Of a stretch of 64,000 nucleotides of DNA, positions 1-9,700 are shown piece after piece. The translations under genes and the position numbers were made by a program. Within the stretch, counting starts at the first letter, position 1, and each line of letters begins with the position of its first letter. The DNA is from Ancylobacter crimeensis. GTDB lineage: Bacteria > Pseudomonadota > Alphaproteobacteria > Rhizobiales > Xanthobacteraceae. The stretch spans positions 62,001 through 126,000 of the forward strand of contig NZ_JALKCH010000006.1 of NCBI RefSeq assembly GCF_023016805.1, read 5' to 3'. The notes beneath the pieces were generated by a model that ran no database searches, had not been told where the DNA came from, and worked only from the letters and a program-made list of their open reading frames with translations.

Positions 1-629
1 GCAAGCCGGGCGGCGGCCGCCTCCGCGCCATAGGCGGTATCGACGTCAACCAGATCGAGACGGCGCCCGAACGGTCCGCCCGAGACGTTCGCTGCGCCGA
101 GAGCCTGCTTCAGACCGGCGAGCACATCCCGCCCGACCTCGCCGGACGGCCCGCTGAGCGGCAGCAGCGTTCCCAGCGTGATCGCGTCGGCGCTCACGCC
201 GGGCGGCAGATCCTTCGCCGTGCCGAGCCGATGGAGATAGGCGAGGAGTGCCGCGGCCTCGGCCGGCGCCAGCCGGAAGCGCGGCATGACCGCATTCAGG
301 CTCGTTCCATCACGTCCTGCCCCGGTCGCGATGGCGGCCAGCACGGCGGCCTCGTCGCGAAATGCCGGCGCGTCGCCGCGCGGGTGCATGAGATCGGACC
401 AGACCAGCGGGGGAATGCGCACCGCGCCCTCCCGGCTGCCGGCTCCATCCGCGCCGTGGCAGCGGGCGCATGCGCCGAAGCCCGCGGGAAGGCTGGTGGT
501 GCCCGGTGCGAAGGCGGCGATGCCCTGATAGAGCGCGCGTCCGTCCGGCGCCGCACCCGCGCCCGTTGTCGCGACTGCCGCCATCGTTGCGGCGAGGAAC
601 GCACACAGGATGGCGGGGTAACGTATCAT
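1..629 (-). CDS. Cytochrome c fused to a type I periplasmic ligand-binding domain (partial, C-terminus off the window)
   Basis: Read by hand on the minus strand from the ATG at 629; the frame stays open to the window edge (about 209 residues visible). Residues 1-27 are an Ala-rich export signal. A single CXXCH haem site follows (Cys54-Ala-Arg-Cys57-His58), with Met115 in 'NAVMPRF' as probable axial ligand, so the first part is a class I c-type cytochrome. From about residue 149 the sequence 'ITLGTLLPLSGPSGE' is the typical first strand and helix of a branched-chain-amino-acid-type (Peripla_BP_6) binding protein. The start overlaps the stop of the SCO gene (ATGA), so it is the last visible gene of the oxidase operon. 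A periplasmic electron carrier tethered to a ligand sensor is inferred. The missing C-terminus leaves the size of the binding domain unknown. Confidence 0.8.
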   Translation of the reverse strand, partial: MIRYPAILCAFLAATMAAVATTGAGAAPDGRALYQGIAAFAPGTTSLPAGFGACARCHGADGAGSREGAVRIPPLVWSDLMHPRGDAPAFRDEAAVLAAIATGAGRDGTSLNAVMPRFRLAPAEAAALLAYLHRLGTAKDLPPGVSADAITLGTLLPLSGPSGEVGRDVLAGLKQALGAANVSGGPFGRRLDLVDVDTAYGAEAAAARL

Positions 630-1204
630 GGCGCGGCCTGCAGCAGCAGTTCGGCCAGCCGTTGCGGCGTGACCTCCGGCGACAGCACGCTCGTTCTCGT
701 CCATTGGCGACGCGACGGATAGCCGATCCAGAGTGTGTCGGAATGCGTGTCGGGGTCGGTCCCTCCGGCCTGGAAGGCGCTCCAGACCGGTGTCAGTTCC
801 TCGAAAGAGCCGGTCAACATCAGCCAGCCCTCCTGCCGGCCGAGGCGGGCGTCGAACTGGGCGGCATAGGCGCGGATCTCGCCGGGCGTGTCGGTGAGCG
901 GATTGAGCGAAACCGAGAGCAGCAGCGGCCTCGCGCCGGCCTCGGCGCGATTGTGCAGTTCCTCCTGCAAGGCCCGCAGCAGAGCGGTCTGGGGCGGGCA
1001 GATGCGGGTGCAGCCGGTGAAGAAGAAGCTCACCAGCACGGGCCGGTCGCCGAACAGTTCGCTGAACCGGATCGCGCGACCGTCCTGGTCGAGTACATCG
1101 ACCGCAGGCAGGCGCGGGCCGGGCGACATCCATGACACGCCTGCCGTTGCCGCCGCCGTGAACAGGACGGACAAAGCGAGGGATGTCGCGAAAAGCCGTT
1201 TCAT
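626..1204 (-). CDS. SCO1/SenC family protein
   Basis: A 192-residue exported thioredoxin-fold protein of the SCO family, which delivers copper to oxidases or reduces their cysteine ligands. An N-terminal hydrophobic segment (about residues 4-22) anchors or exports it. The metal site is complete: Cys65 and Cys69 in 'CTRICP' and His154 in 'DTHSDTLW'. The ATG overlaps the stop of the beta-propeller gene (ATGA) and its own stop overlaps the cytochrome start, so the three are translationally coupled. With a very large multicopper oxidase in the same operon, copper loading of that enzyme, or electron transfer from it, is the likely role. The family call is firm; the partner is inference. Confidence 0.9.
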   Translation of the reverse strand: MKRLFATSLALSVLFTAAATAGVSWMSPGPRLPAVDVLDQDGRAIRFSELFGDRPVLVSFFFTGCTRICPPQTALLRALQEELHNRAEAGARPLLLSVSLNPLTDTPGEIRAYAAQFDARLGRQEGWLMLTGSFEELTPVWSAFQAGGTDPDTHSDTLWIGYPSRRQWTRTSVLSPEVTPQRLAELLLQAAP

Positions 1205-3132
1205 GGCCGTGCCCCGCCGAGCGGCAGCGCGCCGAGGAAGCCGTCGGTGTAGCCGAGATTGGCCGATATGCTCGATGCCAGCAGATCGTAGCGTCCCGGC
1301 CGAGGCAGCCGAACCTCGGCCTCATAGAGGGCGCCGTCGGTGCGGCGCAGCTTCACGCGCTCCTGCCAACCGCTGTGCCGGTCGAACACAAGAAGCGTCA
1401 GATCAGAAACAGAATCAACAGGCTGAGCGCTTTCCTTCGGAGGATCGAGCCGCACTTCGATGGTCGTATACAGCGGATCGGCGCGGTCGGCCGGGCGGGC
1501 GCCGACAAAGGCGGGGCGCGGCTTGGGCACCTCGGTCGGCGGCGGTCTCCCTCCCTCCAGCTCCACGCTTGCACAGGCCTGAAAGCGCGGCCGCGGGGCG
1601 GCGAGGACCAGCGTATAGGCCCCGCCGTCCTGCGCCCGGATGACGCCGCGATAGAACCCCGGCGCCACCTCGCGCACGGAGGGATCGAAGATGTCGAGCG
1701 CGATGGCGGCGCGGCGATAATTCGAGAAATTCCCGCTCGGTGCCATCATGCCTTCATTGTAGCGATAGACGGCGCCGTCGGTCGGATTGGCGAAGAGCAG
1801 GCCGTCGCCGCCGGGGGCCGCAACGGTCAACGCCGCACCCGATCCGCCGGGAGCGGCACGGCCGAGTTGCACCGACACCGGCGCCAGCTTGCCGGCCCGC
1901 AGATCGGCGATCGACCAGAGGGTGGCGCGCCCTTCGGAAGCGCCGATCGCATAGATGAAGCGCTCGCTCACCAGCAGCGCATCCGCCGCGGCCGGCGCAT
2001 CGAGGGTCATGGTCACGGTGCCCTGCGCCAGATCGACCACCGAGGCGCGGCCCGCTCCCATCAGCAGCGCCCGGCGGCCTCCATCGAACACGGACATGGC
2101 ACTAACATCATGATATATCGAAATCTTTCGTTCCACAGCAGAGTCGCCACGCGCCAGATCGAGCCAGAACAGCGTGCCGTTGCGCGCCGCCACCAGCACC
2201 GTGCGGGCAAGAGGGCTGTAGCCGGCGACGGCGGGCGGTTCCGGCAGGATCCAGCGACGCTCGCCATCGTTTCCATGCAGGATCACGGTCCCGTCGCGGT
2301 GCAGGCTGACCACGCCGGGCAACGACAGCGCATCCTCGCCGAGGCGCTGCGGCTGGGAGAATAGAGCAATGGTTCCAAGGTCTTGACCAGACGAAAGTGC
2401 CGTATCCGGCCGGGCGATGTCGAGGCTGGCGAGCCCTCCGTCGACGAAGGCGAGCCAGAGGCGGCGGCTCGCGGGGTCATATCCCAGCGTTCGCGCCGGG
2501 CCGGGAAGGTCGAGGGTGCGGGCGATGCGGCGGGCCTGCAGGTCGAAGGCAAGCAGGCGGGCGGGCTCGTCGAGTGCGACCCAGGCCTCGGCACGTTCGG
2601 GGATGGTAAGCCAAGCCCTTGGCGTGCCTGGCAATTCCGTGATGCTTTCGAGCTTCGACCCGCTCAGCCCGACAAAGGGATTGATGATGGCAAGCGTCCG
2701 GTCGGTGTTGAGCGTCACCAGCCGGTAATCGTTGAGATCGAGGCTTGCGCGGGCGCCAAGCCCTGGGCCGGTAAGGGCTTTTACCCGATCCGCGCAATTC
2801 TCCTCGGCATCCAGCACGCTGCTGCGCCGACGTTGCAGCCAGGCGGCGACCTGCCCGCCATCGAGCCGCAGCGGAGCGCCGCCGAGGCCCTCGCTGAGGC
2901 GCACCTCCAGCGTTGCGAGCCCCGGTTCGCCGGCCTCTGCCAGCGGCCTTATGGTCCAGGCGACATGCACCCCGCCGTCATCAGCCTCACCGCTCTGGGC
3001 CCCCTCCGCACGGGCCGCAGACGGGTGGGTGGTGAGTGCAGTGAGGAGGACGATGAGTCCAAAGCCCGCCGCATGGGCGAGCAAGCGCCGAACAGGTCCC
3101 GCGGGCGACCCTATGGTCCGCGCGCGGGCCAT
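1201..3132 (-). CDS. Exported beta-propeller (YncE/WD40-like) protein
   Basis: About 643 residues. I place the start at the ATG at 3132, two bases after the stop of the upstream gene, because it begins a clear signal peptide ('LIVLLTALTTHPSAARAEG', cleavage after about residue 43); an upstream in-frame extension to 3381 would run through that gene. The middle (about residues 110-450) carries repeated blade-like segments such as 'RTLDLPGPARTLGYDPASR' and 'LALVDGGL'-type strands, as in YncE or cytochrome-d1-like propellers. The last ~100 residues look like a separate beta-sandwich ending 'GYTDGFLGALPLGG'. No haem or catalytic motif is visible. It probably acts as a periplasmic or surface scaffold for the oxidase; no specific function is recognised. 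Confidence 0.75.
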   Translation of the reverse strand: MARARTIGSPAGPVRRLLAHAAGFGLIVLLTALTTHPSAARAEGAQSGEADDGGVHVAWTIRPLAEAGEPGLATLEVRLSEGLGGAPLRLDGGQVAAWLQRRRSSVLDAEENCADRVKALTGPGLGARASLDLNDYRLVTLNTDRTLAIINPFVGLSGSKLESITELPGTPRAWLTIPERAEAWVALDEPARLLAFDLQARRIARTLDLPGPARTLGYDPASRRLWLAFVDGGLASLDIARPDTALSSGQDLGTIALFSQPQRLGEDALSLPGVVSLHRDGTVILHGNDGERRWILPEPPAVAGYSPLARTVLVAARNGTLFWLDLARGDSAVERKISIYHDVSAMSVFDGGRRALLMGAGRASVVDLAQGTVTMTLDAPAAADALLVSERFIYAIGASEGRATLWSIADLRAGKLAPVSVQLGRAAPGGSGAALTVAAPGGDGLLFANPTDGAVYRYNEGMMAPSGNFSNYRRAAIALDIFDPSVREVAPGFYRGVIRAQDGGAYTLVLAAPRPRFQACASVELEGGRPPPTEVPKPRPAFVGARPADRADPLYTTIEVRLDPPKESAQPVDSVSDLTLLVFDRHSGWQERVKLRRTDGALYEAEVRLPRPGRYDLLASSISANLGYTDGFLGALPLGGARP

Positions 3133-3134
3133 GG

Positions 3135-3737
3135 TCAGGCGACCCAGAGCAGGTTGGAGAGGACCAGATAGGGAAACGGCCGTCGTCCCATCAGCGTGCC
3201 GTCGAAGGTCACCGCGTCGATCGTATCGGTGCCCTGAGCCCGCACACCGACGAAGGCGGCGTTGGACGGGGTACCGTGGGGCAGCACCGGACCCATCGGG
3301 CCGTTGGCGGAGACGGAGGCGACCCAGTTGGGCGAGCCGGTGAAGCGCACCCACAGGATCGCGTGCAGCCGGCGCTTCCACAGCGCGTCGGAATCGCCCG
3401 CCGCCGTCACATAGGCGCCGACCTCGCGGAGCGGGGTGTAGAATTTCAGCTTGATCGGCGCCGCGTCGGGCAGCAGGTCCGCCGGCGGCACGATGGCCAC
3501 CAGCATGGAGGAGCGGTCCGGCAGGTTGACGTTCATGCTGGTGGTGTCGCGAGCGAAGGCCTGCACGCCTTGGTCGTTCACCACCACCGGCCTGCCATTG
3601 GCCTCGTAGATGTCGGGCAGGCCGGAGACGGGCATGCCGACGATGCTCTGGCCGGTCATGGCGTCGGTGCCCCAGTCGAGGCTCTGCGCGCCGGCGCTGA
3701 AGCCGGTCTCGTCCAGGATCTGCGTGACTGTGGGCAC
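3135..3737 (-). CDS. Conserved hypothetical protein of the oxidase operon
   Basis: A 200-residue protein if started at the GTG at 3737, which has an excellent Shine-Dalgarno sequence (GAGGAGG, six bases upstream). An ATG at 3800 in the same frame would add 21 basic residues and overlap the oxidase gene by 29 bases, so I prefer the GTG. There is no signal peptide, transmembrane segment or cysteine cluster. It is rich in beta-type sequence, and the segment 'FVGVRAQGTDTIDAVTFDG' resembles the last strands of jelly-roll domains. I do not recognise the family. Its position between the oxidase and the propeller genes, with two bases to the next start, ties it to the oxidase system. Confidence 0.65.
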   Translation of the reverse strand: MPTVTQILDETGFSAGAQSLDWGTDAMTGQSIVGMPVSGLPDIYEANGRPVVVNDQGVQAFARDTTSMNVNLPDRSSMLVAIVPPADLLPDAAPIKLKFYTPLREVGAYVTAAGDSDALWKRRLHAILWVRFTGSPNWVASVSANGPMGPVLPHGTPSNAAFVGVRAQGTDTIDAVTFDGTLMGRRPFPYLVLSNLLWVA

Positions 3738-3771
3738 GGGGACCTCCTCGCGTTGGACCAGCCGGGCACGC

Positions 3772-6700
3772 TTAGCGGGCAGGCGTCGGGGACGTTTCAT
3801 CGTTCTGAACCCTGAGCAGGCCCCACAGGCCGCCGTCGAACAGGAAGCTCGCCTGGCTGCGGAACAGGTAGTCCATGGGGCGCGCCTGCCCGCCGCCGGC
3901 GGGCACTTCCAGCGTGATCCCCATCATCGGGCCGAAGCCGTTATAGACGCCCTGCCGGATGCTGGAGCCGGCCTCCCGGTTGAGGACATGGGAACCCTTG
4001 TCCCAGGGAAAGGGGTTCCAGACATGGCCGCTGAGGGCGAGACCCTGCTGGCGGGTGTGGCCGCCGGGATGGACGATCTCGAGCCGCACCACCTCGCCGG
4101 GGCGGGCCCGCATGACGGGGGTCTCCGGGTCGCAGGGATGGGTCCGCGCCAGGATCGGCGAGACGCCGGACCGACAGCGCAGCACGCCGCCCACCGTCTC
4201 CTCGGCGGAGCTCAGCATCAGGCTCTGGTCCTGGTCGTTGCGGTCCTCGAAGGCGAGGGAGGGGTCGCCGCCGGTGCGCGCCCAGAGCGGCTCGGTGGCA
4301 TAGTTGATGGCCTTCACCCCGTAATCGTCCGGCTCCTCCGCGCCCCACAGATTCGGCACCGGCATGTCGCCGCGCCGGGCATTCACCGCGTCCTGCATGA
4401 CGAGGGCATGGTCGACATAGAGGTGCTTGCCCGCCGCGTCGCAGATCTCCGCACTCGGCCCGCCGGTCTCGCGGCGCTCGATCACCCCGGTGAGGGGATT
4501 GCGCCAGCGGGTGGCGAAGCGGTCATCGGCGCAGACCCGCGAGCCCACCGGCCCCACCACCAGCGCGCCGACGAGACCATGGGCGGGGTGCTTGATCGGA
4601 TCGCCGAAGCTGCGCAGCGGCAGCGCGCCGAACTCGACCGGGGTATTGGCGCCCTGCGCCGTGGCGAGGAAATCGGTGAGGCTCCAGATCATGGAGCCGC
4701 GGCAGTTGAACTCCAGCGGGCCGTCATGCACGCGGTTTCCGGTGCAGGGCGGCACAAGCGAGCCGGCACGCTCCCGATTGGTGGCGGCCGTGCTGTTCTG
4801 ACCGACATTGGAGCCGTCGCCGAACACCGGGTTCTGCGCCACCCGCGGCGCCGACAGCCCGACCGTGCTCGACATGCGGAACTGGTTGATGTTGAAGCCG
4901 TCGGTGATCATCGGCAGGAAATTGTAGAAGGCGCGGTTTTCCGGCAGCGGCACGGGGCCGCCGGCATCGTCCGGCAGCGGGCCGTCTTCGAGCACGGGGG
5001 GAAGCTGGTTGCGCAGGCCGATATAGAGGCACTGGCCCGCCGCCGCCCGCAGCACGAGGGGCGTCAGCGGCCGGCCGGCGACGAACTGGCCGCGCAGCTC
5101 CGCCAGCACCTCCGCATTGGGCCGGCGCGACCAGCTGGTGCGCAGGCTCTCGCAGGCGGCGCGGTCGTCGCAATCGACCGGGTCCTGGTCCAGCACATAG
5201 GCGAGGGCCTGCGGGTCGGTGATGCCGAAGCGGCTGTTATAGGTGATGCCGGTCGGGGACGGCGCCTCGCAATCGCCGTGGAGGTCGCACACCCGTACCG
5301 CGCTGATGCCGAAGAAGCGGAAGGCGTCCTTCTTCTGCAGGGTTTCGGCCGGGCAGAGCTCCTCGACATTGCCGCTCGTCTTCGGCACCCGCAGCCGCGT
5401 GTCGAGCGCGGCGAGCGGCGGGCGTTGCGGGTCCGTGCGGGCCTCGCCGGGAGCAGGGGCGGTGTAGCTGCGCATCACGCCCCACAGCCCGTCCCAGAGC
5501 TGGTCGACCGAGGAGCCGAAATAGAGGTAGTCGGCTCGCGGCATCTGCACCGGATTGACAGTGACGTCGAACTCGAAATGCTCGGAAATGCCGAGCGGCT
5601 GCGCGTTGGTGAAGCCGGAATCGTTGATCGCGGCCCCGTTCGAGGCGCCGGGCAGGCGGAACCACTTCACCCCGTTCATGGTGAAGATGTGCTGCGCCTC
5701 CTGCGCCCCCTGGATGAGGCGGATCTGCACCGGGTCCCGCTCGAAGGTCGGCAGGATGGGCGTTGCCGGGTCGCCGAAGGCGCGCCACGGTTCGAGACGC
5801 TGGAGCCCGGCCGGGCAGCCCGCGCTGACGAGGCTCTCCGAATAGAGCGCGCAGTTGAAGTTGCGGCGCCACTGCTCGACATCGGCCAGCACCGGGTCGA
5901 GCAGGGATTCGGCCGGGGTGCCGGCGAGCAGCGCGCGGGTCTGCGGCAGCACCACGGCAGGCAGCGGGTTGCGGGCCAGGTCCTCATCCTTGCGGGCGAA
6001 GACGGCGGTGCTGAAGCCGTTGGCGGGATCGCCCCGGCAATCGGTGTCGCCGGGCTGGCAAGGGGTCGTGCCGTCGGCCCGCGCCCTCGCCTGCCGGTAG
6101 TCCCAGCCGCCGATCGCGGCATTGGGACTCGCCTCCGACAGGCGCAGCGCCAGCGGCTCGTGGCGGTAGTTGAAATACTGGCTGCCGGGATCCTCGCCGG
6201 AAATGCCGAGCGGGTGGGCCAGCGCGGTCGCGACATGGCGCTGGCCGAAGCGCACGCGGGTGGTGTCGCGGATGGCGGAATCGCCGAGCGGCTCGGGATT
6301 GATGGGCTCCAGCGCGGTGTTGTAGGCGATGCCGAAATCGGCGATCGCCAGCGCGAATTCACGGCGGGTGTCGTAGGTGTAGCGGTCCTGCGGGCAGACG
6401 ATCTGGCCGCTTGCGTCGCGTGAGGGGGCGGCGCGGTTGAGGCCGGAGGCGGGCTGCGACGGGTTGGAATCGCTGTCGCCGATGCAGGCCGGGGCGGTGA
6501 TGTTCACCTTGGTCGCGGTCGGCCCGCCATCGGCGCGCAGCTTGAGCGGCACCCGCGGCTCGACCGGGCCCTCCAGCCGGTTGCCCGGCCGCAGCAGATT
6601 GAGCGCGGTCTTCGCGGCGAGGTTGGAGCCGCCGATCAGCTTGTCGCAGAAGGCCGGGCGGCCGGGCGTTCCCGGCGCCCCGGCGCAGGCCAGCACGCCG

Positions 6701-9700
6701 CTGGCGGGGACCCCGGCCCAGTCGGTCCTTTCCGGCTTGGTGGTGAGGGTGGTCCACACCGAATTGGCCGGCTCGATCACCAGCCCGGCATAGAGCCCGT
6801 GCTGCTGGTGGGAGCTGGGGCCGAGATGGTCGTGGGTGAAGACGGTGCGCAGGGTGTTGTCCTTGCCGGTCACCGGATTGACGATGGGGTCCGCCCACCA
6901 GCGCTGCACCGTGCGCTGGGCGCCGCAGAGCGGGTGCTCGTGATTCAGCCGGGCCTCGTAGTCGTGGTCGCTCTCGCCGGCCTCCTGCGCCGGGCACAGG
7001 CCCTTCTTCAGGATCGGGCCGTAGATGGGGGTGTCGACGCTGCCGGCCGCGGCCTCGTAGATGTCGCCGCCGGGCCGGAACAGGGGATGCGGCCGGGGTT
7101 CGAGACGCGCCGGCTGGCCGGGGGCGTGGGGCGAGCGGTTATAGGCGAAGATGCGCTCGCGCACCTCCTCCGGCGAGAAGGTCGCGTCCTCATAGTTGAA
7201 GCCGTTGGCCGAGCCGTCCGAGGAGGTGACGTCGAACTTCACCAGATGGATGTGCTGGCCGATGGTGTCGGTCGGCGTATAGACTTGGAAGTCGTCGGCA
7301 TTCAGCGCGTTGGGCATGAAGTTCGACGACTTGAAGACGATGCACTCGCCCGAATTGGCGCGGAAGAACAGCGGCTCCGGCAATTTGGTGCGGGTGTTGG
7401 GGTCGATGACGTCCTTGATGTCGTTCTCGAGGATGACGATGCGGCCCTGCGGGTCGAACCAGCCATGCTTGTTGTAGGTCAGCTCGGTCTGGATGAAGGC
7501 GGCGCGGTAGTCGCGCTGCGGGATGCCCGCCGGGCAAGGATTGGCGAAGGGCGCCCCGGCGGCGCGCGGCCGGTCGTTGACGAAGAACAGCGCGGGCGTC
7601 GTGCGCGGCTTCTGCAGGGCGCTGAGCGTCGCCGCCCATGAGGTGCGATAGGCGGTGTCGGGCGCCCACCAGCGCTCGTGCGGCTGGCCGGAGGTCGGCA
7701 CCGCCACCGGGGTAAGGCCCGGCGCCACCAGCTTGCCCTCGTGGAACGACATGGCGCGCTTCTCGTCCGCCGTGCCGCTATGGGGCACCGGGTCGATGCG
7801 GATGCTGGCCCAGTTCGCCGCGAAGGCCTCGACCGCGCCGGGATCCTGCCGGGCGACGCGCTGGGCGATGACCTGCGCGGCATCGCCACCCTTGCGGATC
7901 GCCTCGTCATAGACCGGCTGCGAACGGTTCAGCGTGCCGTCGGCCACCACGTGGCGCGGCAGGCCGCCATCGACGATCTGCGCCGGGTCCGGCTCGACCG
8001 CGAGGTTGGCGGGCGGGTTCTCGACATCCATGTCGAGCACCGGCTGCGGCGGGCGGTGGCCGGCCTTGCCGGGGATGTAGAACGGATAGCCGCGGAAGGC
8101 CGCCGTCGGCATGGGCGCCAGCGCGCTGCCGGGGATCGGCACCAGAGCCGGGGATTGCGTGCCTTCCGCGATTTCGGGATCCGGCAGGTTCATCATGCCG
8201 GGGTCGTTGCCGGGGCCGACCGGCCGGTCGGCATGGAAGAAGCCGGGGCGGCCGTCGTCGAACGCATCGTGTACCCGCCACAGCTCCCACATCCCTTGAG
8301 CGAAATGCGGGTAGAGGTGGCAATGGAAGATCGAGTCGCCCGGCGTGTAGTTGCGGTTGCCGGCTCCTCCGAACTCGATGCCGTAGCTGAAGGTTGCGCC
8401 GGGGGAGATGGTCTGGCTGTCGAGATAGCTCGAATCCGGGTTGCTGGCGTCCTGCATCCACTGGTGGGCGTGCAGGTGGAAGACGTGGGTCTCCTTCGGC
8501 CCGGCATGAAGGTTGCGGAACCGCACCGGGTCGCCGAGATAGGAATGGTGCACGTTGGAGGGATCGTCGGGGTAGAGCGCGCCGCTCGCCCGGTCGTCGT
8601 CGTCATATTTCAGCAGCAGCGCCGGGTCGCCATTGGCCCAGGAGGAGAGGAAGAACTCCTCCGCCCGGCATTCCGGGCAGTTCTTCGCCGGCCAGACCCC
8701 GCGCATCGCCGGGGTCGACATCACCAGCGATCCCATGCTGGAGACGCCGTAATTGATGCCCATGCCGTCGCGCAGGCTGTGCAGCGGATTGCCCTCGTCC
8801 TCCAGCTCCGGGAAGGCCTGCTGGGCGTGCACCTCGTCGTGGAAGATGACGGTGAATTCGCGGAACGAGCGCTGGCAGGTGTTGCCGAAGGCGGCGCCGG
8901 TGCACTGGGCGGATTCCGGTTGGCCGGGATGCTTTTCGTCCAGCACGACGATGGCGTTGAGATCGGTGGCGACGATCCGGTTGTCCGCATCCAGCATGCC
9001 GAGCACGGGCTGGACGCGGCCTCTTATGCTGGCGGTGCGGTCATAGTCGATCGCGCCATAGGGATGGCCGCCGCCGCTGTTGCCCCGCAGCGCCTGCAGC
9101 ACGTCGTAAGTGACCTGCGAGCGGTACCATTTCGAGCCCTCCGGCTCGACCGTCACGGCGCCGAACAGGCCGAGACCGATCTGCCCGCCATCGCCCTCCC
9201 CGCCCACCGGAGCCCCGGTGGAATAGGCGAAATAGGTGCCTTCGCGGCCCGCCTTCCACCGCGTCACCACGGTCTGGCCGGGCTTCGCCAGCGAACCGAT
9301 GTCGAAGCTCGCGCGCACATCGGCGCCGGTGGCGGGGTTGAAGCCGATGCCCTGCTGCGCCGGCAGGCCGACATTGCCGCCATCCCCGCCGCAGGCCGCG
9401 TCGAGCGGGCATTCGGCATCGAGGATCGGCACCAGTTCGAAGCCGGTGATGTGGAAGGACGCGGCGCGGGTGAGCGGGGCATCGACGCTCACCTTTTCCG
9501 GCCGCGCCAGAGCGCCGTCCTGCGGAGTGCCGCGCAGCGGCGCGGCATAGTCCGGCAGGCGCCCGCCATTCTCGCGCGGGATGCCGCCTTCCTCCGATTT
9601 GGCATCGGCGAGAAGGTTGGTGAAGCGGACGTCGAGGCAATCGCCCTCATTGGCGCGCAGCACGATGGGCCGGGGCCGCTTGTCCGGCCTCAGCCGGACG

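Noticed and set aside
3610-6423. Plus-strand open frame of more than 900 codons
   Set aside because: It lies opposite the multicopper oxidase gene, whose copper motifs are unambiguous. Its Arg/Gly/Ala/His-rich composition is the usual antisense shadow of high-GC coding DNA.
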